A stretch of 64,000 nt of DNA from Leptospira levettii (lineage in GTDB: Bacteria > Spirochaetota > Leptospiria > Leptospirales > Leptospiraceae): positions 72,270 to 136,269 of the forward strand of contig NZ_NPDM01000008.1 of assembly GCF_002812085.1 (NCBI RefSeq), given 5' to 3'. The position numbers were made by a program, and so were the translations under genes. Below are positions 17,849-27,071 of this stretch, one piece after another. Positions within the stretch are counted from its first letter, which is position 1, and each line of letters starts with the position of its first letter. Below the pieces are notes generated by a model. It searched no databases and had not been told where the DNA came from. It saw only the letters and a list, made by a program, of their open reading frames with translations.

Positions 17849-18957
17849 CTTACTTTTAACCCGAAGATAAATCGTAACGATCGAGATCTTTTGATTAAAA
17901 TTTCATACAGTAAAAAACTAAGTACCAAAACAAACAGGTTATGAAAGAGAAACTTACCCCATAACGGGTAAGGACTATCTTTCATCATGTAAGCAAATGT
18001 TAATGAAATCGGATGGTGTAATAAGTAAATGGGTAAACTTGCTTCGATGACATAGGTTCCCATTTTCCCTTCCTTATTTCCAATTTGAACAAATGCAAAT
18101 ACAAAGAATACAGTCCATAAAAATGGAGAAAGGACCCATAAAAAAATATGGGATATTCGAAACATCGGATTCGCATAAGAAAAATAAATCCATAGCGGAT
18201 CGGATATTTCTAATTCCATGAGTAAAAGAGAAACTACAATCGCCCAAACTAATATTGCATACGGTTTCAATTTTGGCATGGAAGCCTCAAAAAGGATTTC
18301 CTTCCAAAAATAACAAAACACTCCCACAATAAAAAATGCAAATTGGTAAACAAAGGTTAATTTAAAAATTCCATATACAGATTCTCCTTTGCCAAATTGT
18401 GTGTGTGCCAAAAGAACCAGAAGAAAAGTAAAACCAATTAGATAATATATTTTTCCAGATAAATGTTGGAATGGTTTCCAATTTGCAAAATGATGCAATG
18501 GTTTTTGGATTAGAACATAAATCATACTAAACAAAAACAAATCGACTAAAAACCAAATATGAGAATGTTGAAATTTATCCTTAGTGAAAAAAGAAGTCAA
18601 AAATTCCATCAAACCCAAATTAGGTGAATTTAATTTTTCCATTAAAAAGTATTGTATCGGAGCAAGAAAGACCAATCCAAAAATGGTAGGAATGAATACT
18701 CTCTTCAACCTTCCATCTAGATAAAATGATGTACCTTTTTTTTCAATGACCATTGCGGAAAAAAAACCAGAGATCATATAAAACATTGGCATTCGAAAAC
18801 TATGGATCCAATAACAAAAGTAGGACAATATCTCACTTCGTTCTTCTGTTTGGATGGCATATTTGATATCAGATGCGTAAACAATCGCAGAATGAAAAAC
18901 AATCCCAAGTAATAAGGCAAAAGAACGTAAATTATCGAGGTATATGAGTCGTCCCAT
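17845..18957 (-). CDS. Acyltransferase family 3 membrane protein
   Basis: This 370-residue protein has about ten hydrophobic helices and starts at ATG 18957. The N-terminus MGRLIYLDNLRSFALLLGIVFHS has the Acyltransferase_3 opening (LD.LR......V..H), and residues ~50-65 (HSFRMPMFYMISGFFSA) carry the second conserved block. Relatives acylate sugars, glucans or antibiotics at the membrane; HHPISLTFAYM near the C-terminus is typical of OpgC-like members. The substrate is not predictable. It is divergent from the HNH gene (49-bp gap). Confidence 0.9.
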   Translation of the reverse strand: MGRLIYLDNLRSFALLLGIVFHSAIVYASDIKYAIQTEERSEILSYFCYWIHSFRMPMFYMISGFFSAMVIEKKGTSFYLDGRLKRVFIPTIFGLVFLAPIQYFLMEKLNSPNLGLMEFLTSFFTKDKFQHSHIWFLVDLFLFSMIYVLIQKPLHHFANWKPFQHLSGKIYYLIGFTFLLVLLAHTQFGKGESVYGIFKLTFVYQFAFFIVGVFCYFWKEILFEASMPKLKPYAILVWAIVVSLLLMELEISDPLWIYFSYANPMFRISHIFLWVLSPFLWTVFFVFAFVQIGNKEGKMGTYVIEASLPIYLLHHPISLTFAYMMKDSPYPLWGKFLFHNLFVLVLSFLLYEILIKRSRSLRFIFGLKVS

Positions 18958-19006
18958 TCCTCCATCTTTTTCTTGACGAATGGAAAATAACAGATTTTTT
19001 TAAGGT

Positions 19007-19300
19007 ATGACCGATCCACCGCTAGAACCTTTTTTTTCTGATATCAGCGATGAAGAAATCCGTCGAGAAAGGAAAAAAGCAAAAGATTTAAAAAATACCG
19101 CATGGTGGAAAAACAAACGTGCCTCTGGAATTTGCCATTATTGTGGAAAAAAATTCAAGGTAGAAGACTTAACAATGGACCATCTAATTCCTCTTATACG
19201 AGGCGGGAAGTCAGTCAAAGCAAATTTAGTACCAGCTTGTAAAGATTGTAATTTCAAAAAAAAACATAGTCTACCATTTGAGAAGGAATTCTTTAGCTAA
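19007..19300 (+). CDS. HNH nuclease-domain protein
   Basis: This 97-residue protein has an HNH fold. A CxxC pair (CHYC, residues 43-46) and a second Cys pair (CKDC) bracket the core DHLIPLIRGG...NLVPACKDCN. The histidine of DH is the expected catalytic base and Asn of NLVPAC the second HNH residue. A short basic N-terminal helix precedes it. Small standalone HNH proteins of this kind are common in bacterial chromosomes and act on DNA; the target is unknown. Its stop overlaps the next start by one base. Confidence 0.88.
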   Translation: MTDPPLEPFFSDISDEEIRRERKKAKDLKNTAWWKNKRASGICHYCGKKFKVEDLTMDHLIPLIRGGKSVKANLVPACKDCNFKKKHSLPFEKEFFS

Positions 19301-19665
19301 TGGAAAATAAAGAAATCGGATTCCAAGCAGATGATTTTTTACCAAACCGAACCTCGGAAGAAATTGATTTGGTGGACGAAAAAGGAAATAGTTACCAATG
19401 GGAAGTATTTTATTCCTTTTCCTTACTCGGAAATGATTATCTCGTTTTTATACCCACAACAGAGCAAGAATACCAATTTGTGAATGTAGAAATGGATGAT
19501 CCAGATTCGGAAGTACCAGGATACATTATTATGCGACTTGGGCAAGACGAAGCTGGAGAAGAAATCTTAGAAGAAATTTTGGACGAAGATGAACTGGAAG
19601 AAGTTCGAGAATTCGTTGAAGATGAAATTGGTTTAGTTGGCCAATTCCTCAACCAGGAGGAATGA
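19300..19665 (+). CDS. DUF1292 family protein
   Basis: This is a 121-residue, very acidic protein. The central part (IDLVDEKGNSYQWEVFYSF, then LVFIPTTEQEYQFVNV) matches the DUF1292 (YrzB-like) pattern of short beta strands. It ends in a Glu/Asp-rich helix (EEILEEILDEDELEEVREFVEDEIG). Its function is unknown in the family. The start shares one base with the HNH stop. The 3' end overlaps the convergent MaoC gene by 17 bp. Confidence 0.85.
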   Translation: MENKEIGFQADDFLPNRTSEEIDLVDEKGNSYQWEVFYSFSLLGNDYLVFIPTTEQEYQFVNVEMDDPDSEVPGYIIMRLGQDEAGEEILEEILDEDELEEVREFVEDEIGLVGQFLNQEE

Positions 19666-20071
19666 CCAAAGTTTCTCCCTTACTGACCACTTCCCCTTTC
19701 TGATTGGACCAAACAATTTTCATTTTAACTGCTTTTATCCTTTCGACTTTTTCAACAACTTCCACCAAACAAGTAATCGTATCTCCAAAATAAACAGGTT
19801 TTCGAAACTTGGTTGTTGTTTCTAACGCAACTGTTCCAAGGCCAGGCAACTTCATCCCCAAAACAGGAGCAAGTAATGAAGCAGCAAGTCCCCCATGTGC
19901 GATTCTTGTTCCGAAACTAGTTGTTTTCGCATATTCCTCATCCACATGTAAGGGATTAAAATCTCCACTGATTCCGGCAAAAAGATAAACATCTGTTTCT
20001 GATATTGTTTTTGTAAACGATGCTTTTTCTCCAATTTGGATTTCTGAAAAACGTTTTCCTTGATTGTACAT
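19649..20071 (-). CDS. MaoC-like (R)-specific enoyl-CoA hydratase family protein
   Basis: This 140-residue hot-dog-fold protein carries the hydratase-2 motif FAGISGDFNPLHVDEEYAKTTSFGTRIAHGGLAASLL (about residues 32-68), with the D and H of D-F-N-P-L-H as the catalytic pair. It hydrates trans-2-enoyl-CoA to (R)-3-hydroxyacyl-CoA, a step in alternative beta-oxidation or hydroxyacyl supply. It begins 20 bp after the histidine kinase gene on the same strand, so it probably belongs to the upstream lipid operon. Confidence 0.92.
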   Translation of the reverse strand: MYNQGKRFSEIQIGEKASFTKTISETDVYLFAGISGDFNPLHVDEEYAKTTSFGTRIAHGGLAASLLAPVLGMKLPGLGTVALETTTKFRKPVYFGDTITCLVEVVEKVERIKAVKMKIVWSNQKGEVVSKGETLVIPPG

Positions 20072-20091
20072 AATACCTACAACAATGTTAT

Positions 20092-21333
20092 TTATTTTGA
20101 ATTTGTTCTTTTAGGCGAAAATGAAAAATGATAAAAGACACCTTGGCCAGGACTTGAAGAACATTCAATCTCTCGACCATTCAATTGGCTACTCAATGAA
20201 AAGATGACGGACAATCCAATGGTTTCTGCTTTTCGATAATCAAACCCAATGGGAAAACCACTTCCATTATCACGATATTTTAATTCAAACTGTCCATTTT
20301 CATTCACAATAAATTCAATTTTAATTTGAGCATCTTCTTTTGCAATTTTAAATGCATGACGAAAACAATTGGTTAACATCTCTGTTATCATAAGTCCCAT
20401 GGGAATCGCATCAATGATGTTAAACTCCATCTTTTGGATATCCAGTTCAATGAGAATATCTGTACGCATATACATGAGTTTTATATTTTCAACAAGACTT
20501 GTGATATAATCGACGGAACTTAACCCTGATAAGTTTTTACCGCTGTATAATTTTTCATGTACAAGTGCGATAGCTTTAATTCTAACAATACTTTGTTCTA
20601 AGATATCTGCGGTTTCTGGGGGAGATGAATATACTTGCAATTGTAAAAAAGAAATGATAACAGCTAAATTATTTTTAACTCGATGGTGAACTTCTGTTAG
20701 TAAAGTTTCATTTTCTTTTAAAGATTGTTCCAGTTTAGTTTGATTCTCCATATAACTGGTCATATCTGAAATAACTGCGACTGCTTTGTTTGGACTTCCA
20801 TCAATTGAAGGGATGAACAATCGGTGCTCCAATGCCCATTTGATTTTTCCATCCTTCATTTGAATCCGATACAATAAACCCGTATGATTTTCTCTTAATT
20901 GATTCATCCAGATATGAGACATACGTGTTCGATCTCCCTCATAAACACGATCAATCAAAACTTGTGGATTCGCTAAAATTTCTTTAGTTTCAGTATCAAA
21001 CAACCTACATACTTGTTCACTCAAAAAATCAATTTTCCAAGTATCCAAATTGAAAACGATCACTGCATCTTCAATACGTTCTAATATAACTTGGAATAAT
21101 TGATCCGATTCAAACTTCTCGGATAATACTTTTTTTTGATATTTTAACTCGCGAACTAACAGAAAATAGATGATGAAGGCGGAGATTGTGACAAATCCCC
21201 ACCCTTTTAAACTTTGAATTTCTCTTATATCGTCTGCGGAAAGAGAAAATAAGGAAATTGCATAATCAGAGTAATAAATCCACAGATACCCGAAGAACAA
21301 ATAAAAAATTGCAATCCGGGCAGCTGCTTTCAC
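20092..21333 (-). CDS. PAS-containing sensor histidine kinase, HisKA_2 type
   Basis: This 413-residue protein starts at GTG 21333, 3 bp after the acyl-CoA dehydrogenase stop. Two N-terminal hydrophobic helices (~6-26, ~45-63) are followed by a PAS domain (~75-200) and a HisKA_2 dimerisation helix with the phospho-acceptor histidine in TEVHHRVKNNLAVIISFLQLQ (near 218-238). The C-terminal ATPase has the N-box TNCFRHAF and the G-box DNGSGFPIGF. No response regulator is adjacent. Its position between acyl-CoA dehydrogenase and hydratase genes suggests it may respond to lipid or energy state. Confidence 0.93.
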   Translation of the reverse strand: MKAAARIAIFYLFFGYLWIYYSDYAISLFSLSADDIREIQSLKGWGFVTISAFIIYFLLVRELKYQKKVLSEKFESDQLFQVILERIEDAVIVFNLDTWKIDFLSEQVCRLFDTETKEILANPQVLIDRVYEGDRTRMSHIWMNQLRENHTGLLYRIQMKDGKIKWALEHRLFIPSIDGSPNKAVAVISDMTSYMENQTKLEQSLKENETLLTEVHHRVKNNLAVIISFLQLQVYSSPPETADILEQSIVRIKAIALVHEKLYSGKNLSGLSSVDYITSLVENIKLMYMRTDILIELDIQKMEFNIIDAIPMGLMITEMLTNCFRHAFKIAKEDAQIKIEFIVNENGQFELKYRDNGSGFPIGFDYRKAETIGLSVIFSLSSQLNGREIECSSSPGQGVFYHFSFSPKRTNSK

Positions 21334-21336
21334 AAT

Positions 21337-22911
21337 TTAGGCTAACTCCTGGAGAGAAGAAAACCTAGTATGAACCTTTTCTTCGATTGAATTTGCTAAC
21401 TCTCGATAGAGATTCCAAATTTCATTGAGTTCTTTTGGTACAAATTGATTGAGACGGCTCATGGACATTAAATACTTACCCACAAGATAATACGAAAGTA
21501 ACTTCCGATCTATCATTTTTTCTTCTTTTGGATAAGAATCTATCGTTTTATGAGTGTCAATTTCTGATAAATAAATGATCACAAAAACCGATAACACATC
21601 AGCAAATGCAAATTCAATGGATTGTTGTTTTTTGCGGTTCGGTTCCCCATCCATTTTTAGAATGATATCAAATAATAAATTTTGAATGGAATCCGTAACA
21701 CTCTGTGGATTTCCAATGGCACTAAATTCTTTTTGGAATTTTTCCTTCCCAGGGTATAACGAAGAAATAATCGATCTTTGGATCTCACTAGTTCCACCAC
21801 CAATCGTTCCCAATTTGACATCACGGTAAAACCTTTCAACGGCATACTCTTTCATGTAACCGTATCCACCAAACAATTGTACGGTGTCTTTTGCTACGTC
21901 TTCTGCGAGTTCTGATGAAATTAATTTACCTAAACTACTTTCAAGCGGAGAAGGGATTCCCCTATCTTTTCTCTCTGCAACCCAATAAATCAATCTTCTG
22001 GCTGCTTGGATGTATACCCAGTTTCGTACTAGAATATCTCGCATTCCATAAAAACTGGAGATCGATTTTCCAAATTGGACTCTTTCGTTGGCATATCGCA
22101 TTCCTTTGCGAAAACAAAACTCCATTGCTCCACTGAGTCCTGCCACAAAAACAGTCCTTTCCCATTCTAAGGTTTCTTTACCAATTCTCATAAAACCAGT
22201 GTTTAATGGTCCAAGAAGATTTTCTTTTGGTATGATCATATCTTCAAAAACCAGTTCTGCAGTCATGGAAGTATGATGGCCTAATTTTTTTAGAACCTTA
22301 CTCACCTTAAAGCCAGGTGTGTTACTTTCTACGATAAAGGCAGAGATTCCCATGGGCCCTCTTCCTTTTTCGGAAGTTCTTGCCATGACAATAAACACCT
22401 GACCAACAGGGCCATTTGTGATAAATGTTTTTGATCCATTTAGTTTCCAACCACCTTCCACTTCTTCTGCTTTTGTCAGAAGGGAAGCTGCATCTGAGCC
22501 TGAAGCAGGTTCTGTGAGCGCAAATCCTGCCATCCATTCACCAGTTGCTAATTTCGTGAGGTATTTGGCTTTTTGGGCTTCAGTTCCTTGGAATACAATG
22601 GGCATCGTACCAATGACTAAATGGGCAACCCATGATAAACCAATACCTCCATCGAGTGAACCAGAAGCAAATGCATCAGTTGCGATTGAACATAACAAAC
22701 AACTTGCACCTTCACCACCGTATTCTGCTGGTATCGTAAGACCAGTTAAACCTGCTTTCGAAAACTCTTTCCAGAGTTCATCAGACCAAATTTCTTTTTC
22801 GTCCCTTTCTTCCGAAGATGGGTATACTTTATCTTCTGAAAATTGAAAGACTGTGTTGTAAAAACTTCTTTCCTCATCTCCCAGATAAGGATTTAGTTTG
22901 GGATTAATCAT
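21337..22911 (-). CDS. Acyl-CoA dehydrogenase
   Basis: This FAD enzyme starts beta-oxidation by forming the trans-2-enoyl-CoA and passes electrons to ETF. At 524 residues it is longer than the ~380-residue medium-chain type and has an extra helical C-terminal region, as in very-long-chain dehydrogenases. Signatures: FALTEPASGSDAAS near 133-146, GSKTFITNGPVG near 158-169, LFGGYGYMKEYAVERFYRDVK near 344-364, and GGTSEIQRSII. The ATG overlaps the ligase stop (ATGA). EtfAB at 864-2595 are the natural electron acceptors. Confidence 0.96.
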   Translation of the reverse strand: MINPKLNPYLGDEERSFYNTVFQFSEDKVYPSSEERDEKEIWSDELWKEFSKAGLTGLTIPAEYGGEGASCLLCSIATDAFASGSLDGGIGLSWVAHLVIGTMPIVFQGTEAQKAKYLTKLATGEWMAGFALTEPASGSDAASLLTKAEEVEGGWKLNGSKTFITNGPVGQVFIVMARTSEKGRGPMGISAFIVESNTPGFKVSKVLKKLGHHTSMTAELVFEDMIIPKENLLGPLNTGFMRIGKETLEWERTVFVAGLSGAMEFCFRKGMRYANERVQFGKSISSFYGMRDILVRNWVYIQAARRLIYWVAERKDRGIPSPLESSLGKLISSELAEDVAKDTVQLFGGYGYMKEYAVERFYRDVKLGTIGGGTSEIQRSIISSLYPGKEKFQKEFSAIGNPQSVTDSIQNLLFDIILKMDGEPNRKKQQSIEFAFADVLSVFVIIYLSEIDTHKTIDSYPKEEKMIDRKLLSYYLVGKYLMSMSRLNQFVPKELNEIWNLYRELANSIEEKVHTRFSSLQELA

Positions 22912-24809
22912 TGGTATATTCCTTCAATTTGTTTTGTAAATACTTCCGAAATTATATTTCGCTTCATTTTAAGAGTTCTTGTCATTTCCACATCTGGATC
23001 AAATGGCCGTGGCACCACATAAAAATTGTTAGCTGGAATCATTTCAAAAGACTTAAATCCATTATCTTTTGAGATAATTTTGGAAATCTCAGATCGAAAT
23101 AGTTCACGAACCTTAGGATTAGTGTTCCATTCAACAGCTTTGTCTTTTGATAAACCTGGAATTTTTGCTTCAACTGCTTCAAAATTTGGAACAATCAGAG
23201 CAGCTAATGTTTTCTTATCATGGCCAACAACCATCACTTGATCTATATAAGAGGATGTTAAGAGTTTGTCTTCGATTGGGATTGGTTCAACGTTTTCACC
23301 ACCAATAAGGGCGATGGTATCCTTTGATCTACCAGCAAACACAAGTTCATTTCGATGTGAAATCATCATCAAATCACCAGTGTCAAAAAAACCATCTGCA
23401 TCAAAAACAACCTGATTGAGTTCAGGTCTTTTATAGTAACCTTTTAATATCTGTTTGGATTTAATCCAAAGAGTTCCCTTATCTCCTGTTTTTGTTAAGA
23501 TTTTACCTGTTTCATCTTTTAAACGAATAGAATAACCATCAATTGGTATTCCAACAGTTCCTTTTGTTGGTTTTGTATTGGATCGAATGGAAACTACAGC
23601 AGAAGTTTCTGTCATTCCATATCCTTCTAAAACTTTTAATCCAATGGCTGATAAAAACCCATCCACTACACTCGGTAAAGCTGATCCAGCAGATATACAA
23701 ATTCGAATCCTTCCACCCAATGCTTTATGAATGGTAGAAAATATTTTTATGCTGAGTAACTTTAATGGGGAGAGTAAAATTAAAATCAATAATGCATAAC
23801 TTCGTTTGCATAAAGAAACGATGAAGTTTGGTTTTTTAATTTCAAACTCAAAACCCATAAACATTGCATAGTATCGTGCCCATGTAGCACCTACTTTTAA
23901 AAAGAAATGAAATAACTTTTCTTTAAAACCACCTTCTTTGGCAACTTTCGCCATAATCCCATTATAAACAGATTCCCAAATCCTTGGAACGGATGGAAAA
24001 ATCGTAGGACGAAAATCACGAAGGTCATCCTTCAAACTTGTCATATTGGAAACTAAAAAATCTAAACCGAGGAATATACCTGCGTATTCAATGGCTCTTT
24101 CAAAAGCATGCCAAGGTGGCAATAAACTTACAGCATTGTCATTTGAATTCATATCCAAACGAGCAATTGTATTTTGAATGGCAGTGATCCATCCTTTTTG
24201 AGACAACATCACACCTTTAGGATTTCCTGTGGTCCCAGAAGTATAAATTAAAGTGGCCAAAGCATCTGGATCAATTTGTTTGATTCGATTCTCTAAGTTT
24301 TGTTTTCCATTTGTTTTCCAAATTTCTTTTCCCTTTTCTGCCAATGATAAAATTGAATTGGGTCCAGAAATAAGTTCACCTTGTTCATTTTCCAAAACAA
24401 AGATCTGTTTCAAATGAGGAAGCTCACCTAACAGGTCATCAATGCGTTTTTTATCTTTTGGTTTTTGAACTATCAAAAACTTTGCTTCTGAATGGTTTAA
24501 GATGTATAAAATTTCTTCACGAACGATATCTGTTCCTCTTGGGACAACAACTGCACCTGCAGTTAAAATGGAGAGATCGGTCCGAAGCCAATTGACGGAT
24601 GCATCACAAAAAAATCCGATTCGGTCCCCTACCTCAACACCAAGATCGATGAATCCCGAAGTCAAGTGGTCGACAAACTCTTTCAATTCTCCAAAACTGA
24701 TCCCAGGAAACTCAGTGGTCGACTTCCGTTTCCGGAACGAAATTTTCGTTGGGAAGGTATTTGCGACGGATTCCAATGCTTGGTAAAGGATTTGGTAGTT
24801 TTGGTTCAT
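22908..24809 (-). CDS. Long-chain fatty acid--CoA ligase (AMP-forming)
   Basis: This activates fatty acids to acyl-CoA and is the first gene of the lipid operon. I chose ATG 24809 (633 residues), preceded by an AAAGG purine run; an upstream reading to 24869 is less likely. The P-loop is YTSGTTGNPKG (189-199); the A5 motif GYGMTETSAV is near 405 and the A7 motif FDTGDLM near 490. The long insert and C-terminal half fit bacterial long-chain and FACS-like synthetases (AMP-dependent_15 type). The divergent CBS gene starts 124 bp away. Confidence 0.95.
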   Translation of the reverse strand: MNQNYQILYQALESVANTFPTKISFRKRKSTTEFPGISFGELKEFVDHLTSGFIDLGVEVGDRIGFFCDASVNWLRTDLSILTAGAVVVPRGTDIVREEILYILNHSEAKFLIVQKPKDKKRIDDLLGELPHLKQIFVLENEQGELISGPNSILSLAEKGKEIWKTNGKQNLENRIKQIDPDALATLIYTSGTTGNPKGVMLSQKGWITAIQNTIARLDMNSNDNAVSLLPPWHAFERAIEYAGIFLGLDFLVSNMTSLKDDLRDFRPTIFPSVPRIWESVYNGIMAKVAKEGGFKEKLFHFFLKVGATWARYYAMFMGFEFEIKKPNFIVSLCKRSYALLILILLSPLKLLSIKIFSTIHKALGGRIRICISAGSALPSVVDGFLSAIGLKVLEGYGMTETSAVVSIRSNTKPTKGTVGIPIDGYSIRLKDETGKILTKTGDKGTLWIKSKQILKGYYKRPELNQVVFDADGFFDTGDLMMISHRNELVFAGRSKDTIALIGGENVEPIPIEDKLLTSSYIDQVMVVGHDKKTLAALIVPNFEAVEAKIPGLSKDKAVEWNTNPKVRELFRSEISKIISKDNGFKSFEMIPANNFYVVPRPFDPDVEMTRTLKMKRNIISEVFTKQIEGIYQ

Positions 24810-24932
24810 AGATTTTGCCTTTTTCAGTTCGTTCTTTTTACAGGAAATGTAGGATGGATAAAAAATCACTGTTCGTTTTTTGCAAGTTTTTTCTTATTTT
24901 TGACAAACTTTTCAGAAAGGTAGGGCATAATT

Positions 24933-25532
24933 ATGTTCTTTTGGATCCATGATGGCCGAATTTCCCCCAATCCCCCGCAAATCCAACCCAATCGTGTCCC
25001 TATGGTCCACCCATCAGGCAAACCTTCCGCACCAGCCATCGGGGAAGGAGAACCTGGCACAACTCCCACAGGCTCTTTTCTCCACAGAACCCCAGAGGAT
25101 GTTTACAAAGAATCCTCACTTCCCTCTGAAAAACCTGTCTTTTTCCTCCACGAGATCATGACAAATCCCGTTTGGACCAAAAACCAGGACGAATCCACCC
25201 AATCCTGCCTCGACTTTATGATGGAAAAAGGAATCCGACACCTTCCCATCACAGATGAGTCGGGAAAACTCGTTGGATTTGTTTCTGACAGGGATTTATT
25301 AGATAAAATGAAATCCTATGAAAGGGAAATACCTGTTTCGGATGCAATGATCAAACGCGTATTAGTTGGTACACCCGGAGCAGAAATCAGACAGGTCACG
25401 AAGGTATTACTCGAAGAAAGAATTGGTTGTTTACCAATCGTAAATGACGATAATTTACCTATTGGCATCATCACAAGATCAGATTTACTTCGACTTCTTT
25501 TGAAATATCCCAATTTGAGTTTAACGGTTTAA
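24933..25532 (+). CDS. CBS-domain pair protein with disordered N-terminus
   Basis: This encodes 199 residues. Residues 1-~70 are rich in Pro, Gly and Ser and appear disordered. Two CBS domains follow: ~75-130 (MTNPVWTKNQDESTQSCLDFMMEKGIRHLPITDESGKLVGFVSDRDLL) and ~138-195 (MIKRVLVGTPGAEIRQVTKVLLEERIGCLPIVNDDNLPIGIITRSDLL). Such pairs bind adenine nucleotides and act as energy sensors. The gene is divergent from the acyl-CoA ligase and 19 bp upstream of the symporter. The start is uncertain, since a more conserved CBS region begins only at ~residue 70. Confidence 0.85.
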   Translation: MFFWIHDGRISPNPPQIQPNRVPMVHPSGKPSAPAIGEGEPGTTPTGSFLHRTPEDVYKESSLPSEKPVFFLHEIMTNPVWTKNQDESTQSCLDFMMEKGIRHLPITDESGKLVGFVSDRDLLDKMKSYEREIPVSDAMIKRVLVGTPGAEIRQVTKVLLEERIGCLPIVNDDNLPIGIITRSDLLRLLLKYPNLSLTV

Positions 25533-25551
25533 TCATTGTAAAAGGAAAATT

Positions 25552-26991
25552 ATGATTTGGGACATTTTTGTCATATTGATTTATTTTATTATCGTGTTCT
25601 ATTTTGGTTTTCACTTTGCAAAGAACACACAAAAAGAAGAGGACTTTTATTTAGCAAAAAAAGAAATCCATTGGGTGTTTTTGATGTTATCTCTAGTGGC
25701 CACCGAAACTTCTAGTTTAACATTTTTAAGTATTCCTTCCTTATCTTACAAAACAGATTTTCGTTTTTTAGAAATAGCAATTGGTTATATTTTTGGAAGG
25801 ACAATTGTAGCATTATATCTTTTGCCTTCTTATTTCTCGGGAAATACCATTTCAGTTTATGAATATGTAGGCAATCGATTCGGGAAATCTCCTCAAAAAA
25901 CGATCTCTTTTGTTTTTACGATTTCACGTTTACTCGGTGATGGAATCCGATTGTATGTTAGTTCCTTACCGATCGCATTTCTATTGGAACGAATGGGATT
26001 TTCTGTATCACCTGAGATACTTGGAATTATAGCATTAACAATCCTTAGCATTGTTACCATCATATACTCTGTGTTTGGTGGATTTAGAGCAATTGTTTTT
26101 ACGGATGTCTTACAATGGATCATTTATATTATCGGTGGGATATTTGCACTTGTATTGATATATTCACAATTTGGTAGTAAAGAATTTTCAAATGTAATCG
26201 AACAATTACAATCTCTGGGTAAATGGAAAGTGTTTGTCTTCGACTATAACCAAACTGGAGATAATAGTTATTTCATTCTGTTTGCCATCATAGGAGGAGC
26301 TTTTATCTCCATTGGTTCGCACGGAACTGATTTGATGTTAGTCCAAAGAGTGATAGCAACAAAAAATTTACTCTCGGGTCAAAAGATTTTGATCGGAAGT
26401 GGTATCGTTGTTTTCTTTCAATTTTTACTTTTTTTGTGCATTGGATCTCTTTTGTTTGTTTTTTATAATGGGAAGTCAATTCCACCCGATAAAGTGTTTA
26501 GTCATTTTATCATCACGGAAGTGCCATCTCCTTTCCTTGGGATCCTTGTTGCTGCTATCCTTGCCAGTGCGATGTCCACACTCAGTTCCACTATCAATTC
26601 ATTGTCCCTCACTTGGGCTAGGGACTGGGAAATGGACAAATGGTTTAGTCCGAGAATTTTGTCTTTGTTCTTCGGTGTCCTTCTTTTTTTCGCAAGCCTA
26701 ATCCCCTATGCACTTGTTGACACTTGGGAAAAAGGAATTTTGGAAATGGGACTCACCATATTTTCTTACACACTTGGTCCCTCCATCGCTGTTTTCTTTT
26801 TGGCCAAAGGGAAAAAGGAACTTCCTATCTCTGGTTCTCTCTTTTCTTTTTTATTCCTATCTAGTATCCTCACGACTGTAGGTGTGGGTTTGGTTTGGAA
26901 ACTTTCCTTTACCCTTCTTGTCCCCATTGGTTTTGGTTCTTTGCTTAGTTTTGTTTCGATAGGAAAATTGCTAAAAAAAGTTGACAGATAA
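25552..26991 (+). CDS. Sodium:solute symporter family transporter
   Basis: This 479-residue protein has about 13 hydrophobic helices. The N-terminal FHFAKNTQKEEDFYLAKKEIHWVFLMLSLVATETSSLTFLSIPS is characteristic of the SSSF/SGLT family. Further conserved features are the GGFRAIVFTDVLQWIIYIIGG region and SIGSHGTDLMLVQRVIATKN. The solute (for example proline, sugar, pantothenate) cannot be assigned. It lies 19 bp after the CBS gene, so co-transcription is likely. The 3' end contains a TTGACA (26981-26986) that could be the -35 of the leuA leader promoter, but its -10 is poor. Confidence 0.93.
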   Translation: MIWDIFVILIYFIIVFYFGFHFAKNTQKEEDFYLAKKEIHWVFLMLSLVATETSSLTFLSIPSLSYKTDFRFLEIAIGYIFGRTIVALYLLPSYFSGNTISVYEYVGNRFGKSPQKTISFVFTISRLLGDGIRLYVSSLPIAFLLERMGFSVSPEILGIIALTILSIVTIIYSVFGGFRAIVFTDVLQWIIYIIGGIFALVLIYSQFGSKEFSNVIEQLQSLGKWKVFVFDYNQTGDNSYFILFAIIGGAFISIGSHGTDLMLVQRVIATKNLLSGQKILIGSGIVVFFQFLLFLCIGSLLFVFYNGKSIPPDKVFSHFIITEVPSPFLGILVAAILASAMSTLSSTINSLSLTWARDWEMDKWFSPRILSLFFGVLLFFASLIPYALVDTWEKGILEMGLTIFSYTLGPSIAVFFLAKGKKELPISGSLFSFLFLSSILTTVGVGLVWKLSFTLLVPIGFGSLLSFVSIGKLLKKVDR

Positions 26992-27020
26992 TCCGTTCTC
27001 TGTTCGTCTAAAAGTTAACA

Positions 27021-27071
27021 ATGAAATTTTTCGCACACATTCAGCTTCTCCTCCTCCTCGAAATTTTATAA
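27021..27071 (+). CDS. Putative leucine leader peptide of leuA (attenuator)
   Basis: This is a 16-codon reading frame, MKFFAHIQLLLLLEIL, ending TAA at 27069-27071. It carries five consecutive Leu codons (CTT, then four CTC) and a sixth (TTA). CTC and CTT share one tRNA-Leu decoding box, so leucyl-tRNA shortage should stall ribosomes there. The leader lies 26 bp before a rho-independent terminator and 105 bp before leuA, the layout of a ribosome-mediated attenuator. No Shine-Dalgarno is obvious. The codon run cannot be chance in an otherwise non-coding stretch before leuA, but function is inferred. Confidence 0.82.
   Translation: MKFFAHIQLLLLLEIL

Noticed and set aside
22418..22846. A 142-codon plus-strand frame inside the acyl-CoA dehydrogenase
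   Set aside because: It is a shadow of conserved codons on the other strand.
24900..24931. TTGACA and CATAAT before the CBS gene
   Set aside because: The spacing is 20 bp and the -10 would be directly against the ATG.
26981..27012. TTGACA as promoter of the leuA leader
   Set aside because: The -35 is perfect, but the best -10 (TCTAAA at 27007-27012) is 20 bp away; not firm enough to list separately.
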